From Rhodocyclaceae bacterium UBA2346 (lineage in GTDB: Bacteria; Pseudomonadota; Gammaproteobacteria; Burkholderiales; Rhodocyclaceae), in NCBI GenBank assembly GCA_002344625.1, contig DDUE01000059.1, positions 1 to 38,551 on the forward strand: a stretch of DNA of 38,551 bases, written 5' to 3'. Both the position numbers and the translations under genes were made by a program. Under the pieces are notes generated by a model. That model ran no database searches and was not told the origin of the DNA. It worked only from the letters and a program-made list of their open reading frames with translations. The number at the start of each line of letters is the position of its first letter. Within the stretch, counting starts at the first letter, position 1. This document shows positions 18,675 through 26,410 of this stretch, piece by piece.

Positions 18675-18956
18675 TCAGCCGCCGGCCTTGGCGTTGACGA
18701 GCGCGCGGTCGGTGATTTCCTGATAGAGCGCCATGCCCTTCAGAACCAGCGGTTCGTATTCGGGGTGGCGATCGAGCAGTGGCTTGAGGTTGCGAATATC
18801 TTCGAATACGCCGGCGAGATAGGTCACTTCGGCATCGTCGAGCGACTCGCCCCGTTCGACCTTGTCCTTCATTTCCAGTGCGCGAGGCAGGCGTTGCTTG
18901 TTGAAACGATCGAGCAGTACCTGGATCACGCCTTGATCGTTTGGTTGTTCCGACAT
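18675..18956 (-). CDS. Hypothetical 93-residue helical protein
   Basis: A small soluble protein beginning MSEQPNDQGVIQVLLDRFN. It is rich in charged helix-forming residues, with predicted helices around 9-35, 38-55 and 68-85. The ATG at 18956 has a good AGGAG 7 nt upstream. It lies 101 bp upstream of the outer-membrane channel gene on the same strand and may be the first gene of that transcription unit. I do not recognise the family. Confidence 0.8.
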   Translation of the reverse strand: MSEQPNDQGVIQVLLDRFNKQRLPRALEMKDKVERGESLDDAEVTYLAGVFEDIRNLKPLLDRHPEYEPLVLKGMALYQEITDRALVNAKAGG

Positions 18957-19311
18957 TGTTTTCTCCTGGAAACGATGGATTTGAAGCCGACGGGCGGTGA
19001 ATTTTGCGTTTGTATTCTTTCACCGTTCGAACATCGGCGCAAACGGTGGCCCGGGTCGCCGATTGCGCGCGGCGGATCGAAGGTCAGCGTATCCAATCGC
19101 ACAGCCGATTGCCATACATTGGTGCGGGCTCTATCATCTTCGCCGGTATTCGCGCGCTTTAGGTTTCTCCGCTTGGCGAGTGGCGACGCCAGCGGCTCCG
19201 GTACGCTGCCCGGGTTTTTTGCGCGCAGCGGGTCGGAGCGACGCCGTGCTTCCCGATGTTTGCCGCCACGCGCAAATCGGGCCCATCAATGGTTTGGACA
19301 GGACCTGGAAA
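18957..19311. other. Divergent intergenic region with long GNAT-gene leader
   Basis: This 355-bp gap lies between the 93-residue gene (leftward) and the GNAT gene (rightward). It holds the promoter candidate at 19109-19137 and a transcribed leader of about 170 nt. Two GC-rich inverted repeats occur in that leader, one of them CGCTGC with GCAGCG near 19203-19228 around a T6 run. The frame open through this region has no coding character. Confidence 0.5.
19109..19137 (+). promoter_or_regulatory. Sigma-70-type promoter of the GNAT gene
   Basis: TTGCCA (19109-19114) and TATCAT (19132-19137) are separated by exactly 17 bp; each matches the consensus at 5 of 6 positions. It points to the acetyltransferase gene and would leave a 5' leader of about 170 nt. 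Confidence 0.55.
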
Positions 19312-19869
19312 ATGATCGATGCCAGCAAGTATTCAAGCACGGAAATCCTCAAGAACGGGCTTGAGATCTGCATCAGAGCGACCCGCCCGGACGATTGGGA
19401 GCGGGTTCTGGCGGCTTTCCACGAATTGGATTCGGAGTCGATCTATTTTCGTTTCTTCGGCCACAAGAAGGAGTTCACGAGCGCGGAGGTGCGCCAGTTC
19501 CGCGAAACCGACTTCAAGTCGCGCGTGCGGCTGATTGCGACGCTGAACCGCGAAGGAGACGAAGTCGTGATCGCGGCGGCCAGTTATGCCCGGGTTGGCG
19601 CTGCGGCCGCGGAGGTCGCGTTTGTCGTCGAAGAGGACTATCACCGGCTCGGGATCGCGCGCCGGCTGCTGCGGCATCTGGGCACGATCGCGACCGACGC
19701 GGGGGTCGAGGAGTTCGTGGCCGAGGTGTTGCCGTCCAATGCGGGCATGCTGGGCGTGTTCGGAAGCTGCGGATGGCCGATGTCCTCGCGCATGCGCGAT
19801 GGCGCAGTGCATGTCACCCTGGCACTCGGCAGCGATACGGTGCCTGCGAAGCTCGCCGAGGCGGTATGA
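19312..19869 (+). CDS. GNAT-family N-acetyltransferase
   Basis: This 185-residue protein has the GNAT fold: a strand/helix start (LEICIRATRPDDWERVLAAFHEL), then EVAFVVEEDYHRLGIARRLLRHLGTIA, which contains the acetyl-CoA-binding pattern (here Y-x-R-L-G-I-A in place of Q-x-x-G-x-G/A). An IYFRFFG segment near residue 45 occurs in GNAT domains of the Pat/acs-regulating type. The acceptor substrate is unknown. I chose the ATG at 19312, which has purine-rich GGACAGGACC upstream; the frame is open further upstream only as a non-coding leader. Confidence 0.85.
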   Translation: MIDASKYSSTEILKNGLEICIRATRPDDWERVLAAFHELDSESIYFRFFGHKKEFTSAEVRQFRETDFKSRVRLIATLNREGDEVVIAAASYARVGAAAAEVAFVVEEDYHRLGIARRLLRHLGTIATDAGVEEFVAEVLPSNAGMLGVFGSCGWPMSSRMRDGAVHVTLALGSDTVPAKLAEAV

Positions 19870-19881
19870 GCGTACCGAGAG

Positions 19882-20916
19882 TCAGCCCCGCTTGAACGGA
19901 ATGCCGAGCTCGGCGAACAGGCGATCAGCATTTTCCGACAGGGTCGCACGCCGCGGGATCTCGCTCGGGTCGAAGCTCACCAGCAGCGTGACCAGCGCCT
20001 GCCCGCGGGCATCCCGCAATACGTTGACATTCAGTGGTCTTGCGTCGGGATGTTGGTGCGGGCGCTTTATGTTCATCCGGTCCAGGCTGAACGCGAGCGG
20101 CTCGATCCAGAGTTGCTTTTCGGCACTCGCGAGAAGGTCGGCGAGGAGTTCGAGCTGCCCGGCCATGCTATGTTCGTCGACGTTCAACTGGGCCAGTTGT
20201 GCTTCGATTTCGTCGAGCTCCGCCTGCAGTTCCGCCGCGGCCGGGTGTTCGCGCCGTTCGTCCGCGAAGCTCCATCCCCCTTTTTGCAGGACCACAAGCT
20301 TGGATTTCAGCAACTCCCGCTCGCGTGTCAGCTCGGCGCGGGTACCCTTCGCTGTGACGATGGTGGCGAGTGCCATGCTGATGAGATAGTCGAAGGCGCG
20401 CCGCCTGAGCAGCTTGAACACTTCATCGGGATCGATCGCCGGGTCGATCAGGCGCTGGTTCCGGAACGTGACCGAAACCTGGGCGACGTCGCGGCAAAGC
20501 ATGTCGCCGACCATTTCGACCCCGAGGATGTTCTTCTCCTGGTACTCGGCGAGGAGCAGGGCGGTGGCACGATTGCCATCGACGGGGTTCTCGTTGCGGA
20601 AGTCGCCGAATGCCGTGTCGTTGGAGAATGTCTCGAGCAGGTGCTCGGGCGATGCGAACAGCGCTTCCAGACGCGGGTTGTTCCGGAACGCGGCCGCGGT
20701 TGCGGTGATCGGCGGCGGAACGTTTTCGACCAGCGCGACGACATGGTCGATGGCGTGGATCACCGGATCGCGCAGCCGCTTCGCGTAGCCTGGAAGCGCG
20801 CGCAGTCGCGGATAGGTGCCGTCCACGGCGCGTTCGATGGCCATCTCGATCAGCGATTCCGGATAGCGCCCCTGGTGTTCGTTGCGGGCGAAAATCGATT
20901 GCAGCAATTTCAGCAT
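19882..20916 (-). CDS. Conserved-looking hypothetical protein, 344 residues
   Basis: An unrecognised cytoplasmic protein with no signal peptide or membrane segment. It begins MLKLLQSIFARNEHQGRYPE. A long charged helical or coiled-coil stretch runs from about residue 190 to 265 (TRERELLKSKLVVLQKGG, then ELQAELDEIEAQLAQLN). The C-terminal third has short beta-like segments and ends GIPFKRG. The ATG at 20916 has AAGGA upstream. It follows the ppk2 gene by 51 bp on the same strand, so the two are probably cotranscribed. Codon use is like its neighbours, which supports a real gene. Confidence 0.85.
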   Translation of the reverse strand: MLKLLQSIFARNEHQGRYPESLIEMAIERAVDGTYPRLRALPGYAKRLRDPVIHAIDHVVALVENVPPPITATAAAFRNNPRLEALFASPEHLLETFSNDTAFGDFRNENPVDGNRATALLLAEYQEKNILGVEMVGDMLCRDVAQVSVTFRNQRLIDPAIDPDEVFKLLRRRAFDYLISMALATIVTAKGTRAELTRERELLKSKLVVLQKGGWSFADERREHPAAAELQAELDEIEAQLAQLNVDEHSMAGQLELLADLLASAEKQLWIEPLAFSLDRMNIKRPHQHPDARPLNVNVLRDARGQALVTLLVSFDPSEIPRRATLSENADRLFAELGIPFKRG

Positions 20917-20967
20917 GACCGAGAATTCCTTGGGCGGGTGCCGATCGACGCGGCGCGGACCGGCGTG

Positions 20968-21786
20968 TCAGAAACGTTCCGTGACATGCTCGACCGCATG
21001 CACGGAGGGAGTGTGCTCGGCGTCGGTTTCGCGCTTGGGCAGACGGATCTTCTGGCGCGGAACGTCTTCGTACGGAATCCGCTCGAGAATGTCGCTGATG
21101 ATGTTCAGCCGGGCGCGCTTCTTGTCGTCCGACTGCGCGACGATCCAGGGCGCCCAGTCGCTGTGGGTGTACTTGAACATGTCGTCGCGTGCGGCGGTGT
21201 AATCGGCCCAGCGCGTGTACGATTTGAGATCCATCGGCGTGAGCTTCCACATCTTGCGGCCATCGTCGATGCGCGCCTGAAGCCGCTTGGTCTGCTCTTC
21301 GGGGCTGACATCCAGCCAGTACTTGAGCAGGATCACGCCCGAGCTCACGATGGCGTTTTCGACCATGGGCAGAATTTCGAGAAAGTGCTTTACCGTCTTC
21401 TCGTCGGTGAACCCCATGACCCGCTCGACCCCCGCCCGGTTGTACCAACTGCGATCGAAGATGACGACCTCGCCGGCGGCGGGCAGATGTGGCAGGTAGC
21501 GCTGAACATACATCTGCGACTTCTCGCGATCGTTGGGGGCCGGCAGGGCGACGACGCGAAAGATACGCGGGCTGACGCGTTCGGTGATGGCTTTGATCGT
21601 GCCGCCTTTGCCGGCCGTGTCGCGGCCTTCGAACACGATCACCACCTTCTTGCCGGCGTGCACGACCCACTCCTGGAGCTTGACCAGTTCGATATGCAGC
21701 TTCTTGAGTTCCGCGAGATAGGTCTTGTTCCCGAGTTTCTCCTGGTCGATCGGTTCCGTGCGCTCGCTGTTCTTTTTCTTCGACAT
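20968..21786 (-). CDS. ppk2: Polyphosphate kinase 2, class I
   Basis: This 272-residue PPK2 uses polyphosphate to phosphorylate nucleoside diphosphates (or the reverse). Walker A is EGRDTAGKGG (residues 53-62), Walker B VVIFDRSWYNRAGVE (107-121, D111), and the lid contains RQARIDDGRKMWKL-type residues followed by W..Y..ARD. A single PPK2 domain of this length is the class I (NDP kinase) form; which nucleotide is preferred cannot be seen. The ATG at 21786 has AGGGAGA 7 nt upstream. Confidence 0.95.
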   Translation of the reverse strand: MSKKKNSERTEPIDQEKLGNKTYLAELKKLHIELVKLQEWVVHAGKKVVIVFEGRDTAGKGGTIKAITERVSPRIFRVVALPAPNDREKSQMYVQRYLPHLPAAGEVVIFDRSWYNRAGVERVMGFTDEKTVKHFLEILPMVENAIVSSGVILLKYWLDVSPEEQTKRLQARIDDGRKMWKLTPMDLKSYTRWADYTAARDDMFKYTHSDWAPWIVAQSDDKKRARLNIISDILERIPYEDVPRQKIRLPKRETDAEHTPSVHAVEHVTERF

Positions 21787-21900
21787 CGTGGTCTCCCTGT
21801 TCGCATCGATGGTTGGCGGCGCGTCAGTCGCGTGCTGCGCCGTGTCCGGATCGATTTTCGCACAGGCGGCGAAAACAACGGCGCTGCATCGCTCGGCCGT

Positions 21901-23406
21901 TCAGTCGGACTGCGCCGCTTGTACGATCCAGCCGTTGAACACGCCGCGCGATGCTTCGATGACTTCGCTGGCGGTCAGCCCGACCGGCCCGATGCCTTCG
22001 CGCGCAAGGCGGTCGGCCGCCGCGCCATGAAGATGGGTGGCCGCGATCAGGGCGTCGGGCACCGGCCAATGCTGGGCGAGCAAGCTCGCGACCAGCCCGG
22101 TGAGGACGTCGCCCATGCCCGCGGTGGCCATGCCCGGGTGGCCGCTGCGATTGACGAACCAGCGTTCCGCGGGGGTCGCGATGATGCTGCCGCTGCCTTT
22201 GAGGACGACGTGGGCCTTGTGGCGCGTTGCCAGGGTGCATGCGGCTCGCACCCTGTCGGCCTGTATGTCGGCGACTGAGCAGGCGAGCAGCCGTGCCGCC
22301 TCGGCGGGGTGGGGCGTCATCACCGTCGGGCTCGTGCGCTGGGTCACGCCCGCGTGAAGCGCCGGGTGATGCGCGATGATGTTGAGCGCATCGGCGTCCA
22401 GCACCAGCGGCAGCGCCGAACCAATGGCCTGCTCGACGAATTCGATCGCGGTCGCGCTCGAACCCAGGCCGGGGCCGATCGCAATGGCCGAGGACTGCTG
22501 TAATACCGCGCTTGGGTGGCGCAGCATGAGTTCGGGCTGGTGGAAGTCGACCGGTGGCAGGCCTTCGTCTAGACAACCGACGTAGATCCGGCCCGCACCG
22601 AGCTTGAGCGCCGCGCGCGCCGCGAGCAAGGCCGCGCCGGCCATGCCCGCACCGCCGCCGATGATGCCGACCTCGCCATAGCTGCCTTTGTGGCTGTTGT
22701 AGGGGCGCCGTTTCAGGTTCGAGCGGAACAGGGCCGGACTGACCAGATAGCCTGGAGGCTCGAGCAGGTTTTCGGGATCGATGTCGATGCGGCGCACGAT
22801 CAGTGCGCCGGCATGGTCCATGCCTTCCAGCGTCAGCAGTCCGGGTTTCAGTGCGATGAAGGTAAGGGTATGCGCCGCCTTGAACACCGTTCCCATGACC
22901 TCGCCGGTGTCGGCGTTCAGGCCGCTCGGCAGATCGATCGCCATGCGCGGATGGGGCAGGGCATTGAGGCTCTCGATCCATTGAGCATAGCGCCCGGTTA
23001 CCGGTCGCTGCAGGCCGATGCCGAACAAGGCGTCGACGATCAGCGACCAGCCTTCGGGCGGTGGGTCCGGCAGGCTCCGGCTGATCGTGCCACCCGCCTC
23101 GAGCCATGCGTCATAGGCGATGCGGGCATCGGGCGGCAATCGCTCCGGATCGTCGGCGTAAGCCACCACCGCCTGGCGCTTGGCCTGGATCAGGCGCCTG
23201 GCCATCACGAAGCCATCGCCGCCGTTGTTGCCCGGGCCGCATGCGATGAGTACCGGCCCACTGCGGTCGGAGGTCAGGCGTACCGCTTCTTCGGCCGCGG
23301 CACGGCCGGCACGCTCCATCAGCGTGGGCTCGGCGCCCGCGGCGGCCAAGGCTTCGATGGCACGGATGCCGGCGGTCGGGTAGATCGGTTGCAGGGGTGC
23401 GAACAT
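21901..23406 (-). CDS. nnr: Bifunctional NAD(P)HX epimerase / ADP-dependent NAD(P)HX dehydratase
   Basis: This 501-residue enzyme repairs hydrated NAD(P)H. The N-terminal YjeF_N epimerase has GPGNNGGDG at about residues 57-65 and VDALFGIGLQRPV. The C-terminal carbohydrate-kinase-like dehydratase carries KGSYGEVGIIGGG, MTPHPAEAARLL, VLKGSGSIIATP and the GMGDVLTG motif near 430-437. The two-domain arrangement is the usual bacterial form (E. coli Nnr/YjeF). I start at ATG 23406 (MFAPLQPIYPTAGIRAIE); a TTG at 23463 would add 19 residues but has no ribosome site. Confidence 0.94.
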   Translation of the reverse strand: MFAPLQPIYPTAGIRAIEALAAAGAEPTLMERAGRAAAEEAVRLTSDRSGPVLIACGPGNNGGDGFVMARRLIQAKRQAVVAYADDPERLPPDARIAYDAWLEAGGTISRSLPDPPPEGWSLIVDALFGIGLQRPVTGRYAQWIESLNALPHPRMAIDLPSGLNADTGEVMGTVFKAAHTLTFIALKPGLLTLEGMDHAGALIVRRIDIDPENLLEPPGYLVSPALFRSNLKRRPYNSHKGSYGEVGIIGGGAGMAGAALLAARAALKLGAGRIYVGCLDEGLPPVDFHQPELMLRHPSAVLQQSSAIAIGPGLGSSATAIEFVEQAIGSALPLVLDADALNIIAHHPALHAGVTQRTSPTVMTPHPAEAARLLACSVADIQADRVRAACTLATRHKAHVVLKGSGSIIATPAERWFVNRSGHPGMATAGMGDVLTGLVASLLAQHWPVPDALIAATHLHGAAADRLAREGIGPVGLTASEVIEASRGVFNGWIVQAAQSD

Positions 23407-23489
23407 GGCGTGCCTGTACGAGAGATGATGCAGAAACCGGCTATCTGCTACCGGGAGATTCAAGGGCGAACCGGGGGCGGGCGTTGCAG

Positions 23490-23526
23490 CCGGCCGGCAC
23501 GTGTGGTGGAGGCCATGGCCGGCCGG
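23490..23526 (-). terminator. GC-rich hairpin after spoVR
   Basis: A 9-bp perfect inverted repeat (CCGGCCGGC with GCCGGCCGG) around a 19-nt loop lies just after the spoVR stop codon on the minus strand. There is no T-tract, so it may be a 3' stabiliser or a weak terminator. Confidence 0.3.
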
Positions 23527-23536
23527 GGTGCTGCGC

Positions 23537-25081
23537 TCAGGCGTCTTCTTCGATGCGGTGGCCGTGGCGCTTCTCGATGCGGGTTTCCTGCAGCAGTTCG
23601 ATGCTGCCGTCTTCGTTCATCGACTCGAGTCGCACCGTGAAGCCCCACAGGCGGGCGAAGTGCTTCATCACCTGGTCGGCGGAGTCCGCGAGCGGGCGGC
23701 GCCGGTAGGGCTGATAGCGCAGGGTGATGGAGCGGTCTCCGCGCAGATCGACGTTCCACACCTGGATGTTGGGCTCGCGGCTGCCCAGGTTGTACTGCTC
23801 CGACAGTATTTCCCGAACCCGACGGTAGCCGCTGTCGTCGTGGATCGCCGAGACCTTCATCTTGTCCTGCTGGTCGTCGTCGAGTATCGCGAACATGCGG
23901 AAGTTGCGCATGACCGTCGGCGAGAGGTACTGGGCGATGAAGCTCTCGTCCTTGAAGTTGCGCATCGCGAAGTCGAAGGTCTCGAGCCAGTTGGAGCCGG
24001 CGATTTCGGGAAACCAGCGCCTGTCCTCGTCGGTAGGGTGTTCACATATGCGCTTTATGTCTTGCCACATCGCGAAACCCAGCGCATACGGGTTGATGCC
24101 GTTGTACCAGCGCTCGTTGTACGACGGCTGCAGGACGACGTTGGTATGCGACTGCAGGAACTCGAGCATGAAGCTGTCGCCCAGCAAGCCTTCATCGTAA
24201 AGGTGGTTGAGGATGGTGTAGTGCCAGAACGTCGCCCAGCCTTCGTTCATGACCTGAGTCTGGCGCTGGGGGAAGAAGTATTGCGCGATCTTGCGGATGA
24301 TGCGCACGATTTCGCGCTGCCACGGTTCCAGCAACGGTGCATGCTTCTCGACGAAGTACAGCAGGTTCTCTTCGGGCTCGGGCGGAAACAGCTTTTCATG
24401 CAGGCGATCGGGCCGGGCCTCCAGTGCAGGCAGGGTGCGCCACAATTCATTGACCTGGCTTTGCAGATAGTCTTCGCGTTCGCGCTGGCGCATCGCCTCC
24501 TTGGCCAGCGACAGCTTTTGCGGACGGCGATAGCGATCGACGCCGAGATTCATCAGGGCATGGCAGGAGTCGAGGAACAGCTCGACTTCGGCCTCGCCGT
24601 GGCGCTGCTCGCACTGGGAGATGAAGTTGCGCGCGAACAGCAGGTAGTCGATGATCGCATCGGCATTGGTCCAGGTGCGAAACAGGTAATTGCCCTTGAA
24701 GAAGCTGTTGTGTCCGTAGGCCGCGTGCGCGATCACCAGCGCCTGCATGGTGAGGGTGTTCTCCTCCATCAGGTAGGCGATGCACGGATTCGAGTTGATC
24801 ACGATCTCGTAGGCGAGGCCCATCTGACCACGCCGATAGCCTTTCTCGGTGGATAGGAAGTGCTTGCCGAACGACCAGTGATGGTAGTTCACGGGCATCC
24901 CGACCGACGCATAGGCGTCCATCATCTGTTCCGCCGTGATGATCTCGATCTGAACCGGGTAGGTGTCGAGCCCATAGGATGCGGCCACCCGGGTGATCTC
25001 TTCGTGATAGCGCTCGACGGCCTCGAATGTCCATTCGGAGGTGTCGGGAAGGGCGTGGGGTTTGGCTGCGCGTCGTTTCAT
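23537..25081 (-). CDS. SpoVR-family protein (YcgB-like)
   Basis: This 514-residue SpoVR/YcgB homologue belongs to the widespread prkA-yeaH-spoVR stress and starvation module, whose biochemical role is poorly known. Family segments are WTFEAVERYHEEITRVAASYGLD at the N-terminus, NYHHWSFGKHF, MNEGWATFWHYTI and ALGFAMWQDIKRICEHPT. The ATG at 25081 overlaps the stop of the DUF444 gene by 4 bp, indicating translational coupling. Length matches the family (about 500). Confidence 0.95.
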   Translation of the reverse strand: MKRRAAKPHALPDTSEWTFEAVERYHEEITRVAASYGLDTYPVQIEIITAEQMMDAYASVGMPVNYHHWSFGKHFLSTEKGYRRGQMGLAYEIVINSNPCIAYLMEENTLTMQALVIAHAAYGHNSFFKGNYLFRTWTNADAIIDYLLFARNFISQCEQRHGEAEVELFLDSCHALMNLGVDRYRRPQKLSLAKEAMRQREREDYLQSQVNELWRTLPALEARPDRLHEKLFPPEPEENLLYFVEKHAPLLEPWQREIVRIIRKIAQYFFPQRQTQVMNEGWATFWHYTILNHLYDEGLLGDSFMLEFLQSHTNVVLQPSYNERWYNGINPYALGFAMWQDIKRICEHPTDEDRRWFPEIAGSNWLETFDFAMRNFKDESFIAQYLSPTVMRNFRMFAILDDDQQDKMKVSAIHDDSGYRRVREILSEQYNLGSREPNIQVWNVDLRGDRSITLRYQPYRRRPLADSADQVMKHFARLWGFTVRLESMNEDGSIELLQETRIEKRHGHRIEEDA

Positions 25082-26346
25082 GCGAGGCTCTTCTTGAAAA
25101 GTTCGCGAAAGACCGGATAGATCTGGGCTGGATCATCGATACGCTGCATCGCAAAGTTGGAGTGCGCCGCGACGAGCTTCTCATATTCGCGCCACAGGTT
25201 CTGCGGTTCGCCCGGGGTGATCTCTATATAGGCGAAGTACTGGCACCAGGGCAGCACGCCCTTGTCGAGCAGGTCGCGGCAGATCGGCGAGTCGTTGTCC
25301 CAGTTGTCGCCGTCCGAAGCCTGGGCGCCGTAGATGTTCCATTCCCCGCTCGAATAGCGTTCGCGAATGACCGACTCCATGAGTTCCAGGGCGCTCGATA
25401 CGACCGTACCGCCCGACTCGCGCGAGTGAAAGAACTCCTCTTCGTCGACTTCCTTGGCTACCGTGTGGTGGCGAATGAACACCACGTCGATGTGCTCGTA
25501 AGTGCGGATCAGGAAGAGGTACAGCAGCATGAAGAAGCGCTTGCCGGTGGCTTTCTTGCCTTCGTCCATCGAGCCCGAAACATCCATCACGCAAAACATG
25601 ACTGCCTGCGTGGTCGGTTTGGGCACCTTTATGCGATTGTTGTAGCGCAGATCGAAGCTGTCGATGAACGGAATGGCCTCGATCTTGGCACGCAGGCGAC
25701 CGATCTCGTCACGCACCTCGGCGGCTTCCGGGCTGTCCTCGCCATGACGGGCGATCAACTCGTCGAGCGTCTGCTGCAGTTCGCGCAGCCGGGCGGCAAA
25801 CGGGGAACCCAGCGCCAGTCGCCGCCCGAGGGCGCCGCGCATCGAGCGTACGATGTTGATGTTCGCGGGCGAGCCGTCGGCGCTGTGACCGGCACGCTGG
25901 GTCTTGTAGTCGGTGATCCGGGCAAGCTGGGTGCGCACCAGGTTCGGTAGCGCCAGGTCGTCGAAGAAAATATCGAGAAACTCTTCGCGCGACAGGTGAA
26001 AAACGAAATCGTCTTCGCTTTCGCCGTCCTTGCTGGCTTTGCCCGAACCTCTGCCGCCGCCTCCGCCGCCCGGTGGCCGCCCGATCAGGTCGCCGCTCGA
26101 GAACTGGTCGTTGCCCGAGAACACCTGTTCGCGCACACCACCCTGCCCATGCTGAAAGTGGGGTTCGCTGAGGTCGCGCGCCGGGATGGAAATATGTTCG
26201 CCGTTGTCGAGATCGCGAATCGAACGGTCGCGTATCGCGTCACTGACCGCCCGGCGAATCTGTTTCTTGAAGCGGCGGATGAAGCGCTGGCGATTAACCG
26301 CGCTTTTGTTCTTGCTGTCGAAACGCCGATCGATGATACGGACCAT
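25078..26346 (-). CDS. yeaH: DUF444 / YeaH-family von Willebrand A protein
   Basis: This 422-residue YeaH-family protein is a partner of the PrkA kinase in the module. It starts MVRIIDRRFDSKNKSAVNRQRFIRRFK, the family signature. Glycine-rich linker GGGGGGRGSGK lies near residues 93-103. The VWA domain carries the metal-ion site DVSGSM (D255, S257, S259) and a conserved HHTVAKEVDEEEFF segment. I chose the ATG at 26346, which has AGGAG 8 nt upstream; the longer frame adds 14 unrelated residues from a GC-rich hairpin. Confidence 0.95.
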   Translation of the reverse strand: MVRIIDRRFDSKNKSAVNRQRFIRRFKKQIRRAVSDAIRDRSIRDLDNGEHISIPARDLSEPHFQHGQGGVREQVFSGNDQFSSGDLIGRPPGGGGGGRGSGKASKDGESEDDFVFHLSREEFLDIFFDDLALPNLVRTQLARITDYKTQRAGHSADGSPANINIVRSMRGALGRRLALGSPFAARLRELQQTLDELIARHGEDSPEAAEVRDEIGRLRAKIEAIPFIDSFDLRYNNRIKVPKPTTQAVMFCVMDVSGSMDEGKKATGKRFFMLLYLFLIRTYEHIDVVFIRHHTVAKEVDEEEFFHSRESGGTVVSSALELMESVIRERYSSGEWNIYGAQASDGDNWDNDSPICRDLLDKGVLPWCQYFAYIEITPGEPQNLWREYEKLVAAHSNFAMQRIDDPAQIYPVFRELFKKSLA

Positions 26347-26363
26347 GCAGGGTCTCCTAAGAT

Positions 26364-26393
26364 CCGGCGTGCTGCACCCGCGCCGCACGCCGG
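26364..26393 (-). promoter_or_regulatory. Intercistronic hairpin between prkA and yeaH
   Basis: A perfect 9-bp inverted repeat, CCGGCGTGC at 26364-26372 with GCACGCCGG at 26385-26393, encloses a 12-nt loop in the 64-bp gap between the two genes. It has no T-tract, so it is more likely an RNA processing or stability element than a full terminator. Confidence 0.45.
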
Positions 26394-26410
26394 AAAGCCG
26401 GCTCTCGTGG

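Noticed and set aside
18574..19023. 150-codon N-terminal extension of the outer-membrane channel frame
   Set aside because: It is basic and low in structure, overlaps the 93-residue gene, and lies upstream of an obvious lipoprotein signal peptide.
20050..22278. 742-codon frame antisense to the hypothetical, ppk2 and nnr genes
   Set aside because: It crosses three real genes on the other strand; its composition follows their codon structure, so it is a shadow.
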